From: SIAJ01 sp036266155
GTDB lineage: Bacteria; Planctomycetota; Planctomycetia; Gemmatales; Gemmataceae
NCBI GenBank assembly: GCA_036266155.1
Contig: DATANR010000384.1
Coordinates: forward strand, 1 to 31,490
DNA length: 31,490 nt
Direction of reading: 5' to 3'
Below, piece by piece: positions 16,800 through 25,474 of this stretch. Each line of letters begins with the position of its first letter. The first letter of the stretch is position 1. The notes below the pieces were generated by a model that was given only the letters and a program-made list of their open reading frames with translations, was not told the origin of the DNA and ran no database searches. A program made the translations under genes and the position numbers.

Positions 16800-18829
16800 G
16801 AATAGCTCACCGTGATCGTGTGTTGAACTGAATAAACGATCTCACTCGAGCCGATATCGACGTCGCCGGTTTGAAGAACGTCGTCGACATAGGTCTTCAA
16901 AGTACCGGAAACGATCCGCACGACGCCGGTCGATAACAAGATCTGGCGCAACGTTTCGTATTCATAGATCCCGTCGCCGAATCCCCATCCAGTGTTGTCC
17001 TCTCCGCCAGTGACGGGATGGAAGTAGGCAAGCAACCGGACGTTGAGCGCCTGGCTCACGGTTGCCAGGAGAAAGCGCGGATTGGCAATCACGCTAACTT
17101 GAATCTCCACCTTTCGGAAATTCGGGGCGCACACATAGACTTCCGTGGTCGCGAGCCGACAAGCATCGAGTTGATTCGCGACGAGTTGCAGCGTCGCCTC
17201 CGACGGCAGCGGCTTGGGGTCGTCGCTGTAGGGAATCACCAGAACCGTCACGACGCCAGGAAAGGGAACGTCAGTCGGACTGGACGCTGGTGAACCCGGC
17301 GTGCCCGGCGCCCGCGTTACGGACAACGTCGGATGGTGCATCGGCAATGCATGGGCACGAACAATTTGAGCGCCCGGCGTTCCCATGGCGAGGTCCGCAA
17401 AGTCTTGCGCGGTCACCGCTCGATATTGGGTGCGGAGCAAGGCCGGGGCACGGCTGCCGGCATTGTCGACAGTTTCCTCATCCTGGCCGCCCGAGGCGGC
17501 TCGCAAGTTCGTGACGCTGTCCACGTAAGGAATGACATTGCTCAGCGAGGTGATCGTATTCGGACCGGCGTTGCCGGCTGAGCCGCCCCCCCAACGGTAG
17601 CTGGTAGCGAGAATGTTTGGCACATCCGCCGCGAACAGGTTGGTATTGTCGCCGGAGACAAATGGCGGAATCATTCCGTTGATGCCATCTCCGAACGTGA
17701 CGATTCCCGTGGATCGATTGATCGTGTAATCGCGGTTGCCTGGACCGGATTTGCCGAAATCGCTTACTTCGTTCCAGTTCACGAATGGGCCGCCAGCGAC
17801 TTCTTGCACCGCAATGAAACCGGCGGTCGTGGGATCTCTGGGAAGGATCGGCGCGTTGGCCAAGCTGAAGGTCTGATTCGGCAAGCCATTGCTCGCGCCC
17901 ACGAGTTCATCGAGCTCGGTGACGGCGTTCGTCGCACTCACCGTGTTGAGGAGAACATCCTCCAATAATGGATGCGATTCGTAACCAGAACCCAACAATT
18001 GATCGATGCGGAAGCGAATCCAGAAGAGCGCGTCCGTCGGCTTTTGCAATGCGCCGACTTTGCTGGCAACCTGCTTGCCGGGAACATTGAAAAGGACGAC
18101 GCCCGAGTGCGTCAAGCAATTGGTTCGGTCGGAATCGACGACTAGCGGCTGCCACGGCAACGTTCCGCCAACAAAATACTCCCAATAGCCGAGAACCGGC
18201 GGCAACGCGCTGCCGGTCAGGTCCGGACCAACCTGGACAACGGGAGCTTTTCCGGGTGGGGCCGCATGGATCGTCAACCGATTCTGTCCGGTCGGAAATG
18301 CGGCGTCGAAACCGAGGTATAACGCCGCGCCCGCTTGCGGCTGAGTGCTGAGCGCCGCAAACGATTTGCCGGGTTTCATCTGGTCGACCGGAACGATTGA
18401 GTAGCGACCGCCGTCGAAAACTTGCACTTTCTGTAGCGTCATCCCAACGGCAAGAAAAGTCTCGTCCGTCTCAAACACCACCGGCTTGCCGCTTGGGGAA
18501 CTCGCCAATTGCACTTGCGTCCCGGCAGGGACGGAAACGCTCAGGCCAGGCGCCGATAAACTGAAAGTGAGCTCGGCCTTTGCGGGTTTGGCCTGAACCA
18601 AGTCGACGCCGACCAGTTTTAAGAACGCGTTGTAGTTCTTCTGCGGCACCTGGTTCAGCCGGTAGATGATCATCTCCGACAGGTAGGCGAGCAACTGCAT
18701 CAACGCGATGCCGGGATCGCTTTCGTTGTGGTCAGTCCACTCGGGCGTGTACGCCGGAATGCGCCGGCGCAGTTCGGCGGCCAGTTGCTCGAACGACCGG
18801 TCGTCGAGTTGAATATCGGGGAGCGGCAT
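16796..18829 (-). CDS. Baseplate wedge protein J-like (Afp11/Pvc11)
   Basis: A 677-residue homologue of the gpJ/Afp11 wedge protein that dimerises around the hub and couples baseplate opening to sheath contraction. The N-terminus has the family pattern RSFEQLAAELRRRIPAYTPE followed by DHNESDPGIALMQLLAYLSE, typical of 'putative baseplate assembly protein' members. The C-terminal part holds the usual beta/alpha wedge with GVVTVLVIPYSDDPKPLPSE and a closing LVANQLDACRLATTEVYVCA segment. Length is normal for the family. ATG 18829 shares one base with the stop of the gp25-like gene (TAATG), so translation is probably coupled. Its partners should be the gp25-like and Afp12-like proteins on either side. 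Confidence 0.93.
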   Translation of the reverse strand: MPLPDIQLDDRSFEQLAAELRRRIPAYTPEWTDHNESDPGIALMQLLAYLSEMIIYRLNQVPQKNYNAFLKLVGVDLVQAKPAKAELTFSLSAPGLSVSVPAGTQVQLASSPSGKPVVFETDETFLAVGMTLQKVQVFDGGRYSIVPVDQMKPGKSFAALSTQPQAGAALYLGFDAAFPTGQNRLTIHAAPPGKAPVVQVGPDLTGSALPPVLGYWEYFVGGTLPWQPLVVDSDRTNCLTHSGVVLFNVPGKQVASKVGALQKPTDALFWIRFRIDQLLGSGYESHPLLEDVLLNTVSATNAVTELDELVGASNGLPNQTFSLANAPILPRDPTTAGFIAVQEVAGGPFVNWNEVSDFGKSGPGNRDYTINRSTGIVTFGDGINGMIPPFVSGDNTNLFAADVPNILATSYRWGGGSAGNAGPNTITSLSNVIPYVDSVTNLRAASGGQDEETVDNAGSRAPALLRTQYRAVTAQDFADLAMGTPGAQIVRAHALPMHHPTLSVTRAPGTPGSPASSPTDVPFPGVVTVLVIPYSDDPKPLPSEATLQLVANQLDACRLATTEVYVCAPNFRKVEIQVSVIANPRFLLATVSQALNVRLLAYFHPVTGGEDNTGWGFGDGIYEYETLRQILLSTGVVRIVSGTLKTYVDDVLQTGDVDIGSSEIVYSVQHTITVSYS

Positions 18830-19233
18830 TAGCCCAGTCCCTCCTGCACGTACAGCGGATAGACCATGTTGTAAAGTTCGTTGGTGCTGCGCAGCAAGTA
18901 GTCAATCGAGATCAGCACGCAACTCGGGCTCTGAGCCGATTCGTCCACTTGAACGTTCACAATCTCGATCCGGGGTTCCCACTTCAACAAAGTACTTTTG
19001 ATGGTCTCAGCCAGGCGCATACGGGTCGCCATGCTGTTGGATTCAAATACAAAGTTCTGCGCGCCCGCCCCGAACGTCGGCCGCATGAGTCGTTCGCCGG
19101 GCGAGGTGGAAAGAATGATCCAGATCGCGTCACGGACGCGGTCCGGGCCATCGGACCAATCCAACCCGCCTTTCGCGTTGACCTTGATCGGAAACTTGAA
19201 GCCGGTTCCGATGAGTGGATTCTGAGTGCTCAT
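18829..19233 (-). CDS. gp25-like baseplate wedge protein (Afp9/Pvc9)
   Basis: A 134-residue protein of the gp25/gpW-like lysozyme-fold family, the small wedge component that joins the sheath to the baseplate and nucleates sheath assembly. The family core is clear: RVRDAIWIILSTSPGERLMR followed by PTFGAG, with the invariant GER and a downstream RIEIVNVQV strand. ATG 19233 is preceded by AGGAGGGT at ideal spacing and overlaps the previous gene's stop by four bases (ATGA); an in-frame ATG three codons earlier lacks a site. Order gp25, gpJ, gpI-like is the canonical wedge cassette. Confidence 0.95.
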   Translation of the reverse strand: MSTQNPLIGTGFKFPIKVNAKGGLDWSDGPDRVRDAIWIILSTSPGERLMRPTFGAGAQNFVFESNSMATRMRLAETIKSTLLKWEPRIEIVNVQVDESAQSPSCVLISIDYLLRSTNELYNMVYPLYVQEGLG

Positions 19234-20000
19234 TGATCGCACCCTCCTAACGCGTCGGTCACGATCGTCAAAGTGGCCACAACGGTTTGGATCGCTTCCA
19301 CAAACTTGTGCAAGGCGGCCAGATCGGCTTGCGACCCCAGAGTCGGCAGTTTAATCGGCTTGACGCCGACAATCTGCATCAAGTCGCCCGCAAGTTCGAG
19401 GATCACGGCCACCGCGTCAAGCGATTTGGTCATGTGTTGCGCTTGGGTATTGGCATTCTCCTGAGCGCAATTCAGACTCTGAAGCAATTCGTCATTGCCA
19501 TTTGCTTCGGCGATGGTGATTTGCAACGCCGTCATTTCCATGATTCTCAAGACCGACTTCATTTGCCCCAAGAAGCAGTTGAGAACCTTTCGAATGAGGC
19601 AAAGAAGGTCGCGGATAAACGGAATCAATCCCACTGGCGTGAACGAAACGGCGCACTCGATCACCGGCTCGGCGGCCTTGATGATCTTGGGAATCGCGCT
19701 GACCAATGAGATCGGATTCGTCACTGATTTCAGCACGTCCACGACCGTCATGACCAGCTTCAACACTTTGATCAGACACTCGGTGCTGGCCAGGAACGGT
19801 CCAATCTGCATGAGTAAGCTAAAGGTCATTGCGCAATCGGTCGGCACTCCTTTGGACAGGTCGGAAAACGAACTTAGTGTGCCGCCGCCCGGCAAATTGA
19901 TTTTGATCGGGCGGGGCGGCGGCAAGCTAATGTCAGCGCAAGACGGCAGGTCGAACATCTCCTGCAAGTCGGCGTCAACCTGGATGTCGATATTCGGCAT
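19230..20000 (-). CDS. Unknown hydrophobic cysteine-containing eCIS protein in the PAAR-tip region
   Basis: From ATG 20000 this is 256 residues (MPNIDIQVDADLQEMFDLP). The frame is open further upstream to 20117, but that would overlap the spike gene, and the MPN start begins the ordered part. Seen: a proline/glycine-rich N-terminal segment (SLPPPRPIKINLPGGGTLSS), then long amphipathic or hydrophobic helices (LIKVLKLVMTVVDVLKSV, FIRDLLCLIRKVLNCFLGQM) with cysteines scattered through the protein. Predicted mostly alpha-helical; no signal peptide. No PAAR repeat is visible, although the gene lies where Afp10-like tips are often found, near spike and wedge genes. It could be a hub plug, a membrane-active tip or a tape-measure-like lumen protein. 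I cannot assign a function. Confidence 0.72.
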   Translation of the reverse strand: MPNIDIQVDADLQEMFDLPSCADISLPPPRPIKINLPGGGTLSSFSDLSKGVPTDCAMTFSLLMQIGPFLASTECLIKVLKLVMTVVDVLKSVTNPISLVSAIPKIIKAAEPVIECAVSFTPVGLIPFIRDLLCLIRKVLNCFLGQMKSVLRIMEMTALQITIAEANGNDELLQSLNCAQENANTQAQHMTKSLDAVAVILELAGDLMQIVGVKPIKLPTLGSQADLAALHKFVEAIQTVVATLTIVTDALGGCDQ

Positions 20001-20010
20001 AAAACGGACC

Positions 20011-20027
20011 GCCCGTGCTTGACGGGC
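20011..20027 (-). promoter_or_regulatory. Small hairpin just upstream of the 256-aa gene
   Basis: On the minus strand GCCCGT, loop CAAGC, ACGGGC forms a perfect 6-bp stem, followed by GGTCCGTTTT and the ATG at 20000. It sits in the 85-base gap before the gene, one of the few real gaps within the structural part of the operon. The purine-rich GGGCGG that could serve as ribosome site overlaps the 3' arm, so the stem could dampen translation or act as a weak attenuator or RNA-processing site. The short stem keeps confidence low. Confidence 0.3.
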
Positions 20028-20085
20028 CCTCATTTTTTGGTCTGCAAGGCACACCTCACACGGAGCATGAGAAGTGCTTTTCACG

Positions 20086-20589
20086 CTAAATCGGGTTCGC
20101 ATTCGGGGCGACGACACGTCCGTTGAGCGTGATCGTCGGTCCTTCCAGCGCTAAAACGCAGGTGCTCTTCACGTGAATCTGTCCATTCGACATCGTGATC
20201 CGATTTCCGTGAGCGTCCTCGATGATGAGGGCGCCCAGGCTGCCGCCCGAAGGAGCGGAGTCGAGGAAGCGGATCTGATGACCGTTCTTGGAAACAATCT
20301 TGCGGTCGCGCACATCTTGGCCTGGTGGGTCGTCTTGGCCGTTCCAAAGGAACCCCACCACATAGGGAAAGCGGAAGTCCCCGTGCTCGAAGGCGACCAG
20401 CACTTCATCGTTGACTTCCGGCATGAACATGGCGCCGCGCCCCCCGCCGGCCATCATCGTGGCAATGCGGATCCAATCCGTCTCCTGGCCGTCACCGATC
20501 CACGGGAAGTGGAGTTTGACGCGGTTTTGCTTCAACGGATCAGCCACGTTGGTGACCAGGCCGACGACAACGCCATTGATGCTGCTCAA
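20086..20589 (-). CDS. gp5/gpV-like spike OB-fold protein (baseplate assembly protein V type)
   Basis: A 167-residue protein resembling the gp5 N-terminal OB-fold plus beta-helix start of phage baseplate protein V/VgrG. Seen: GVVVGLVTNVADPLKQNRVK opening, then VKLHFPWIGDG, then MFMPEVNDEVLVAFEHGDFR and PYVVGFLWNG, the family core. The end has repeating beta turns (GNRITMSNGQIHVKSTC) like the spike prism. The start is a TTG at 20589 in TTGA, overlapping the hub gene's stop, with GGCGGA upstream; no in-frame ATG fits the homology. It would form the trimeric spike on the gpD-like hub. In Afp8 these two halves are one protein; here they are separate genes. Confidence 0.92.
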   Translation of the reverse strand: MSSINGVVVGLVTNVADPLKQNRVKLHFPWIGDGQETDWIRIATMMAGGGRGAMFMPEVNDEVLVAFEHGDFRFPYVVGFLWNGQDDPPGQDVRDRKIVSKNGHQIRFLDSAPSGGSLGALIIEDAHGNRITMSNGQIHVKSTCVLALEGPTITLNGRVVAPNANPI

Positions 20590-21854
20590 GATCCGCCCCC
20601 ATTCAACTTCGACTCCATCCGAGCCGAAAAATCGGTCGTGTAACCGGAATCGCCCATCGTGTGTGTAGTGGCCGTCACCAGATAAACGCCGGAGAAGCGT
20701 TGGCCGAGCCCGCTGATCGAAACTTTGCTGCCGGCGCGCAGGCTGGGCAATCCAATGGTCTTGCCGCGGGCCTCGACGATGCCCTGAGCGAGGCGGAGCA
20801 TCCGCTTCTCGGCGAGGACTTTGGCCTCGTCCTTTCCCTGGATGGGGTGATCGCAGACGAATTCCTCTCGCGGCGAGCCCGCGTCTTCCATGTCCAGATC
20901 GCCGGGTTGGACGATGCCCTTCACTTCGGAACGCTTCACGGTCGTCTCAATCTTCACCTTGCCGGTGGGGTCCCAGCCGCGAACAGTTACCGAACTCACC
21001 TGATTGGCCGTCTGCAGCGTCGGCTGGAAGCTGATGAGCGATTTGCCCCAAACCAACTGATAAACGGTCTTTTTGTCGGCCGCCGTGGGACGGTAATGCA
21101 CCTTGACTCGGCGTTGCCCCTTCTTGTCCGTCAGCGCCGGGATTTCCTCGACGAACAGTTCATAGCCGATGTCTCTTGATCGCTCGAGCAGCAAATTGAT
21201 CGGGTATTGATTGTTCATCGCGAGGTAGGGAATCGGCTTTTCGTTGGCCTTGTTGGTCTTCATCTCATCCGGGTCGAGTTCCACAATGAGATTCGGGGTG
21301 CTCTTGCGAATTTGTTGCGCAATGTTGCCGACTATGAGCTCGGCGATTTCTGAGTCTTTCTTGTGCAAGAATGGCTTCGGCTCCTGCTTCATGCGGAAGC
21401 GGTGCAAAAGATTCAACGCGCGAACGGTGAGCGTTGATCCACCCGACGCTGGGAAATTCGGCGACATCGTAGCGATTTCGCCTGTCAGCATTTTCTGCCG
21501 CTCGTCGACGCCGTTGCGGATGTATCCCATCCATAATTCGATCGGTTGCCAAGGATTGAACGTGGCGGCGTCACTGTATTTGAACGGGCTGTCCTTCTCG
21601 GGTTTCTGCGCGGAGGAGTCCTTGCTCGGGTCGCAATTGTTCACCGTCAAATCAAACGAGTCGATATTGGTCAAGCTGTCGGTGTAGGTCACGCTCAACA
21701 CGTCCTGCACGAAATTGTTCTTGTCGTCCTTGGGATCTGACGGATGGTGACCAATATGAATCTTGTATGACGGGACGTAGAAATCCTGCCCCGTGAACAC
21801 GTCGGGTGGGACGGTTGGGTTGCTGCCGCCGGTGGTGGGTGATGGCACTGCCAT
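20586..21854 (-). CDS. gpD/gp27-like baseplate hub protein (Afp8 N-terminal half)
   Basis: From ATG 21854 it is 422 residues. Features typical of the phage late control gene D/gp27 hub family: a first beta domain (VTYTDSLTNIDSFDLTVNNC), PFKYSDAATFNPWQPIELWM, a tandem domain with YPINLLLERSRDIGYELFVE, and a C-terminal LRAGSKVSISGLGQRFSGVY followed by YLVTATTHTMGD. The ATG shares one base with the LysM gene's stop (TGATG). The frame is open 33 codons further upstream, but that part is the LysM gene read in another frame. It would trimerise as the adaptor between the six-fold tube and three-fold spike. Coupled to the spike gene by a TTGA overlap. Confidence 0.92.
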   Translation of the reverse strand: MAVPSPTTGGSNPTVPPDVFTGQDFYVPSYKIHIGHHPSDPKDDKNNFVQDVLSVTYTDSLTNIDSFDLTVNNCDPSKDSSAQKPEKDSPFKYSDAATFNPWQPIELWMGYIRNGVDERQKMLTGEIATMSPNFPASGGSTLTVRALNLLHRFRMKQEPKPFLHKKDSEIAELIVGNIAQQIRKSTPNLIVELDPDEMKTNKANEKPIPYLAMNNQYPINLLLERSRDIGYELFVEEIPALTDKKGQRRVKVHYRPTAADKKTVYQLVWGKSLISFQPTLQTANQVSSVTVRGWDPTGKVKIETTVKRSEVKGIVQPGDLDMEDAGSPREEFVCDHPIQGKDEAKVLAEKRMLRLAQGIVEARGKTIGLPSLRAGSKVSISGLGQRFSGVYLVTATTHTMGDSGYTTDFSARMESKLNGGGS

Positions 21855-22528
21855 CAATTCTGTCCCGGAGTGAGGCTGGGAATCACTAGGACCATCCCCG
21901 GAATGAGCAGCCGCGGATTGTCCAATTGGTTGGCAGCGGCGATCGGACGCCACTGGCCCGGGTCGTTGTAATTGAGCCAGGCGATTTCGCTGAGCGTTTG
22001 CCCCGCCTTCACTTGCACTATCTTGGTGCGATCGCTGCTCTCACGCGGCGTTTGCGCGAGTTGCTGGTCGATCGTCCAAGCGTCCCGAAACGTGCAGTTC
22101 AGCTTGGCCCGCAACGGCACGCCCTCAGGACTGAATAGCGTGAACTCCTGGCTGACGCTTTCGAGAACGCACCACGGGTCCTCCGTTCCGGAATGGTTGA
22201 ACAGCTTCCCGCCCGTGCCCCATTTGAGCTTCAGCCGCGGCGGCGCGTGCGTATGCGACAACACGCTCATCAGGCCGTAAACCTTTGATGTCAGATCGCG
22301 GACGTCCTGGACCGGATCGACGGTCCCTTGATCCGTCGTGTCGAAGAAAAGCTCCAGCGTGATCTTTTCACTTTGACCGCGTACGAACTGGACGATCGGC
22401 GCATCGAGACCCGGCACCGCGATCTCGGCGAACTGCACGCCGCGGCTCGCCGTGAATTTCTCGGGGTTGTACATCGCCTTGATGTCCTTGCCGATCTCCG
22501 GAGAGATCGTCAGGTGCTGCAGCCCCAT
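21854..22528 (-). CDS. Afp7/Pvc7-like LysM baseplate protein
   Basis: A 224-residue protein with the eCIS tube-initiator architecture: an N-terminal domain (MYNPEKFTASRGVQFAEIAV, then SEKITLELFFDTTDQGT) and a C-terminal LysM motif (IVQVKAGQTLSEIAWLNYND to PGMVLVIPSL, about 170-219). Known: Afp7/Pvc7-type proteins connect tube and hub, like T4 gp53/gp54, and here the LysM fold is structural rather than necessarily peptidoglycan-binding. ATG 22528 follows a GGAG at good distance, three bases after the preceding small gene. Position tube 2, small protein, LysM, hub matches Afp5-6-7-8. Confidence 0.93.
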   Translation of the reverse strand: MGLQHLTISPEIGKDIKAMYNPEKFTASRGVQFAEIAVPGLDAPIVQFVRGQSEKITLELFFDTTDQGTVDPVQDVRDLTSKVYGLMSVLSHTHAPPRLKLKWGTGGKLFNHSGTEDPWCVLESVSQEFTLFSPEGVPLRAKLNCTFRDAWTIDQQLAQTPRESSDRTKIVQVKAGQTLSEIAWLNYNDPGQWRPIAAANQLDNPRLLIPGMVLVIPSLTPGQN

Positions 22529-22531
22529 GCG

Positions 22532-22753
22532 TTACTCCACATCGGACCGGTAAGCCCGGTCAGTGATTTCGGTGTCGCGCTGGCGTTGGGCCGAGTGATT
22601 CTGCTCGTGCTGAACGTGTTCCAACACCAGGGCGACAAGTCGCTTTACTTCCTCGGGGCTCAAAGAGCCGACCGATTCGGTGACGACGATTTCCGTCGCA
22701 ACCTCGTTGATGCGCCAGTCCGTCCCGTCGCTGGCGCCACGCGAACCGCTCAC
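22532..22753 (-). CDS. Small 73-aa Afp6-position protein (DUF5908-like)
   Basis: A 73-residue protein starting at GTG 22753 (GTGA overlap with the tube 2 stop; GGAGG upstream). It contains WRINEVATEIVVTESVG, then SPEEVKRLVALVLEHVQHEQ, an amphipathic helix, and a charged tail. eCIS operons carry a short protein at this place between the second tube and the LysM protein (Afp6, DUF5908 group), which shows a similar 'I.Eh.hph.V' start. The similarity is short, so the assignment leans on synteny. Probably a small baseplate or tube-initiation factor. Confidence 0.7.
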   Translation of the reverse strand: MSGSRGASDGTDWRINEVATEIVVTESVGSLSPEEVKRLVALVLEHVQHEQNHSAQRQRDTEITDRAYRSDVE

Positions 22754-23235
22754 GCTCCGACCTCCATCTGCAAACCCTCGTGCGCGATTTCCAGTGATTC
22801 AATGGCGACGCCGCTTTGCAAAGCATTGAGCGACGGGCCGACCCATTTCATCGGAATGCCGCGCTTGAACTTCCACACCTTGGCCGGAGACCGGGATTCG
22901 TCGAGCAGGACGATCAACCCATCCCTGCGCTTACCGGCGCCCTGAACGAAGCTCTGATGCCAAGTCCACAAATCGTCCTCGAGAAAAAGTAGACCACGCT
23001 TGAGCGTGATGTTCCCATAACTGGCTCGCGTCGGGAACTTGCGGACATAATCGTTGACGCCGCCTTCCTTGTACTCCATCACTTCCAAAGTCGCGTCGAG
23101 GCCTGAACACTCCGAAAAGCCGGCGACGGCGTAATTCAGCGCCGCCGATATCAACGTGCCGACGACATTTGACGAGTCGATCAGCGTCAAATAAAAATTA
23201 AAAACGCCGAGCGGATCGACGCGGATGAACGCCAC
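22750..23235 (-). CDS. eCIS inner tube protein 2 (Afp5-like, T4 gp19 family)
   Basis: A 161-residue tube protein of the T4 gp19-like family. The family phrases are present: VDPLGVFNFYLTLIDS, VAGFSECSGLDATLEVMEYK, EGGVNDYVRKFP, NITLKRGLL, and the end SLEIAHEGLQME. It starts with GTG at 23235, three bases after the sheath 2 stop. Compared with tube 1 it has a slightly longer N-terminus and an insertion, and differs strongly in sequence, so it is probably the baseplate-proximal tube-initiator ring, as Afp5/Pvc5 are, rather than the main tube. Confidence 0.94.
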   Translation of the reverse strand: MAFIRVDPLGVFNFYLTLIDSSNVVGTLISAALNYAVAGFSECSGLDATLEVMEYKEGGVNDYVRKFPTRASYGNITLKRGLLFLEDDLWTWHQSFVQGAGKRRDGLIVLLDESRSPAKVWKFKRGIPMKWVGPSLNALQSGVAIESLEIAHEGLQMEVGA

Positions 23236-23238
23236 GGA

Positions 23239-25428
23239 TCAAGCCTCCACCACGCCGGAGCCGTCCGGAAGCCGTCGAACCTGAAACGTCAGAAACTCCA
23301 TCGGCGCCGCGACGGCGACACCCACCTCGCACACCAGCGAACCTGCGTCGATCAATGATTGCGGATTATTATTGGCATCGCATTTGACAAAGTACGCCTC
23401 GGATGTTGACGTCCCTTTGAGTGCTCCCGCCTGCCAAATCTGCTCCAAGAGCACGTTGAGTGAGTGAGTCAGCGTGCGGCGGAGAATGTCGGTATTGGGT
23501 TCGAAGACTGTCCACTGCATCGATTTTTCCACGGAATCTTCGATCATCGACATCGTCCGCCGAACGTGGATGTACCACCACTGGGGCTGTGCGTCGTCGC
23601 CGGCCGCCACCGATCGGGCGCCCCAAACACGAATGCCGCGGCCGGGAAAGGCGCGAATCAGATTAATCCCCAAGTCGTTCAACATTCCCTGCTGAGAATC
23701 CGACACTCGCTTGCAAACGCTTACCACGAATTGAAGTTTGACGTTGGCCGGCGGATGTTGAACACCCACCGAGTTGTCGACCTGCGCATAGGCCCCAGCA
23801 ATATGGCCTCCGGGCGGAACTCGCCGGACGCCCGTTTCCTTGGTGAGGCCGTCGGGCGCCATCAGCCACGGATAATAGACGGCCGCGAACTGCATGTACG
23901 CCGCAGGAAAAGCCAACAACTTCAGCCATTTGTTGAAGACATCGGTCGGCTCGAGGTTGTCGGGCGGATCCAAAATGGCGACGCGATAGCGCAGCCGACG
24001 TGCTTGATCGACCATCGCCTGAAACACAGCGCTGCCGAAAACGGCAAGCGAATTCGGCGGTCGAGCCGTCGGGTCGTCGAGCAGCGGGGACGGTGGCGCA
24101 GACTCGGCAACTGGAGCGCACGGATCCGGCGCCGGTTTCGGCGTCGACGGCGGCGCGGGTTGGCCCGGGTTTACCGCATCGGGAGCAACCAGGATTCCAA
24201 TTTCATCGATCTCTTCCAGGACGCGTAACCCGCGGAAATCGCCGTCTGCTCCAATGAAATCTCGGGCGGTCGTGGCCCGCAGACCGTCGCGGCCACCGGA
24301 AAGTGAGATTGGGAATGGAGCGACTCGGCCGTCGTTGACAATCAGTTCGTCGAATGACGCCGGAATGTTCAGCCGGACTAAATTCGAGCCTGTTGTTCCG
24401 TTATTGACGATATTGGGAGCGTATCGCGAACTCGTTTCATCCAGCGAAAGGTTGAGGAACCTTTCCGCTTCCGCCGGCTGGGTAAGGTCGGAGCCCGGTA
24501 AAAGTGTGAAGTCCAGATCGAAGCTGTTAAAACGCGTGTTCGGTGGAACAGGAAGCCGCGGCGTCAGACCGACGCGCAGTCGGTTGCCCCAATTGCCGGC
24601 ACTGACGGCCGTGAAAGACAAGCCCGTCTTTTGACGGCACACGAATGCGCCGATCGGATATTGTCCCTTGAGTTTCGGTGTCAGAACAATGGTGTTTGGA
24701 CCGAGAATACCATCGATACTTGCCGTCTCCTGAATTCCGTCGCTCATTACCGTGACTGTGTCTCCCAATTGAAACGCGGCGGAACTGGCGACGGTGATGT
24801 CGGTCTGACCCGCTATACCTGCTGACGTGAGCACCGTACCAGACATGAGCCAGACGCCACTACCTACGTCACCCGTCAGCGCGCTGTTGAGCGTGATGTT
24901 CTGAGCGCCGACAACCGCCTGGATTGTTCTCAATGTGAGATTCGTAGCGGAGGGACCGACTCCGATCACATCGCCGGAGATGAGATTATTGGTCGATGCA
25001 ACCGTCAATGTTGAGCTGCTTGCCATCGCCTTGCTGATCGTCGTGATCGGCACGGAATTGTAGCCAGTCGGTAGCCTGAACGATGCAGCGCGAGGCGCAT
25101 CGGCGGCCGTGCTCACGCTGGAGGCGGCTACGCGCGCGACGTAACAAACCTTGCCTCCGTTTTCGAAGAACGCCCGCACGGCATAAGGCATCAACGCGGT
25201 TGGAGTCACTCCGCCGAAGATGCTGCGAAACTGGCTCCAGCTTGTCAACCGCACGGCCAGGGTGGACGGATCGGGCAACGTCGACGAATTGAAGGGCGCT
25301 ACCGGTCCGCGTTCGGCATAGCCGACGAACCCAGCGATGTCAGTGCGGACAAGGCGGGGGTCGGCATCGGTCGAAGTCTGCGGTGCACGATAAACGCCAG
25401 GCGATAAGTAGTTGCGGTAGCTGCGCAT
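23239..25428 (-). CDS. Contractile sheath protein 2 with inserted beta domain
   Basis: From ATG 25428 (preceded by AGAAGGA) it is 729 residues; a longer frame to 25545 only overlaps tube 1 and reads basic filler. The N-terminus YLSPGVYRAPQ and GFVGYAERGP, and the C-terminus WWYIHVRRTMSMIEDSVEKS, FEPNTDILRRTLTHSLNVLL and EAYFVKCDANNN, are the sheath hallmarks. Between about 120 and 263 lies a foreign beta-rich insertion of two similar repeats (STLTVASTNNLISGDVIGVG and QTDITVASSAAFQLGDTVTV), and at about 430-480 a Pro-rich insertion. These should face outward on the particle. It is longer than the 514-aa sheath 1 and may form a specialised ring or a decorated sheath. Confidence 0.93.
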   Translation of the reverse strand: MRSYRNYLSPGVYRAPQTSTDADPRLVRTDIAGFVGYAERGPVAPFNSSTLPDPSTLAVRLTSWSQFRSIFGGVTPTALMPYAVRAFFENGGKVCYVARVAASSVSTAADAPRAASFRLPTGYNSVPITTISKAMASSSTLTVASTNNLISGDVIGVGPSATNLTLRTIQAVVGAQNITLNSALTGDVGSGVWLMSGTVLTSAGIAGQTDITVASSAAFQLGDTVTVMSDGIQETASIDGILGPNTIVLTPKLKGQYPIGAFVCRQKTGLSFTAVSAGNWGNRLRVGLTPRLPVPPNTRFNSFDLDFTLLPGSDLTQPAEAERFLNLSLDETSSRYAPNIVNNGTTGSNLVRLNIPASFDELIVNDGRVAPFPISLSGGRDGLRATTARDFIGADGDFRGLRVLEEIDEIGILVAPDAVNPGQPAPPSTPKPAPDPCAPVAESAPPSPLLDDPTARPPNSLAVFGSAVFQAMVDQARRLRYRVAILDPPDNLEPTDVFNKWLKLLAFPAAYMQFAAVYYPWLMAPDGLTKETGVRRVPPGGHIAGAYAQVDNSVGVQHPPANVKLQFVVSVCKRVSDSQQGMLNDLGINLIRAFPGRGIRVWGARSVAAGDDAQPQWWYIHVRRTMSMIEDSVEKSMQWTVFEPNTDILRRTLTHSLNVLLEQIWQAGALKGTSTSEAYFVKCDANNNPQSLIDAGSLVCEVGVAVAAPMEFLTFQVRRLPDGSGVVEA

Positions 25429-25474
25429 TGCTTGTCCTTCTCTCGGCTTGGCTTCCAGCCGTGGCCGCGGCCTG

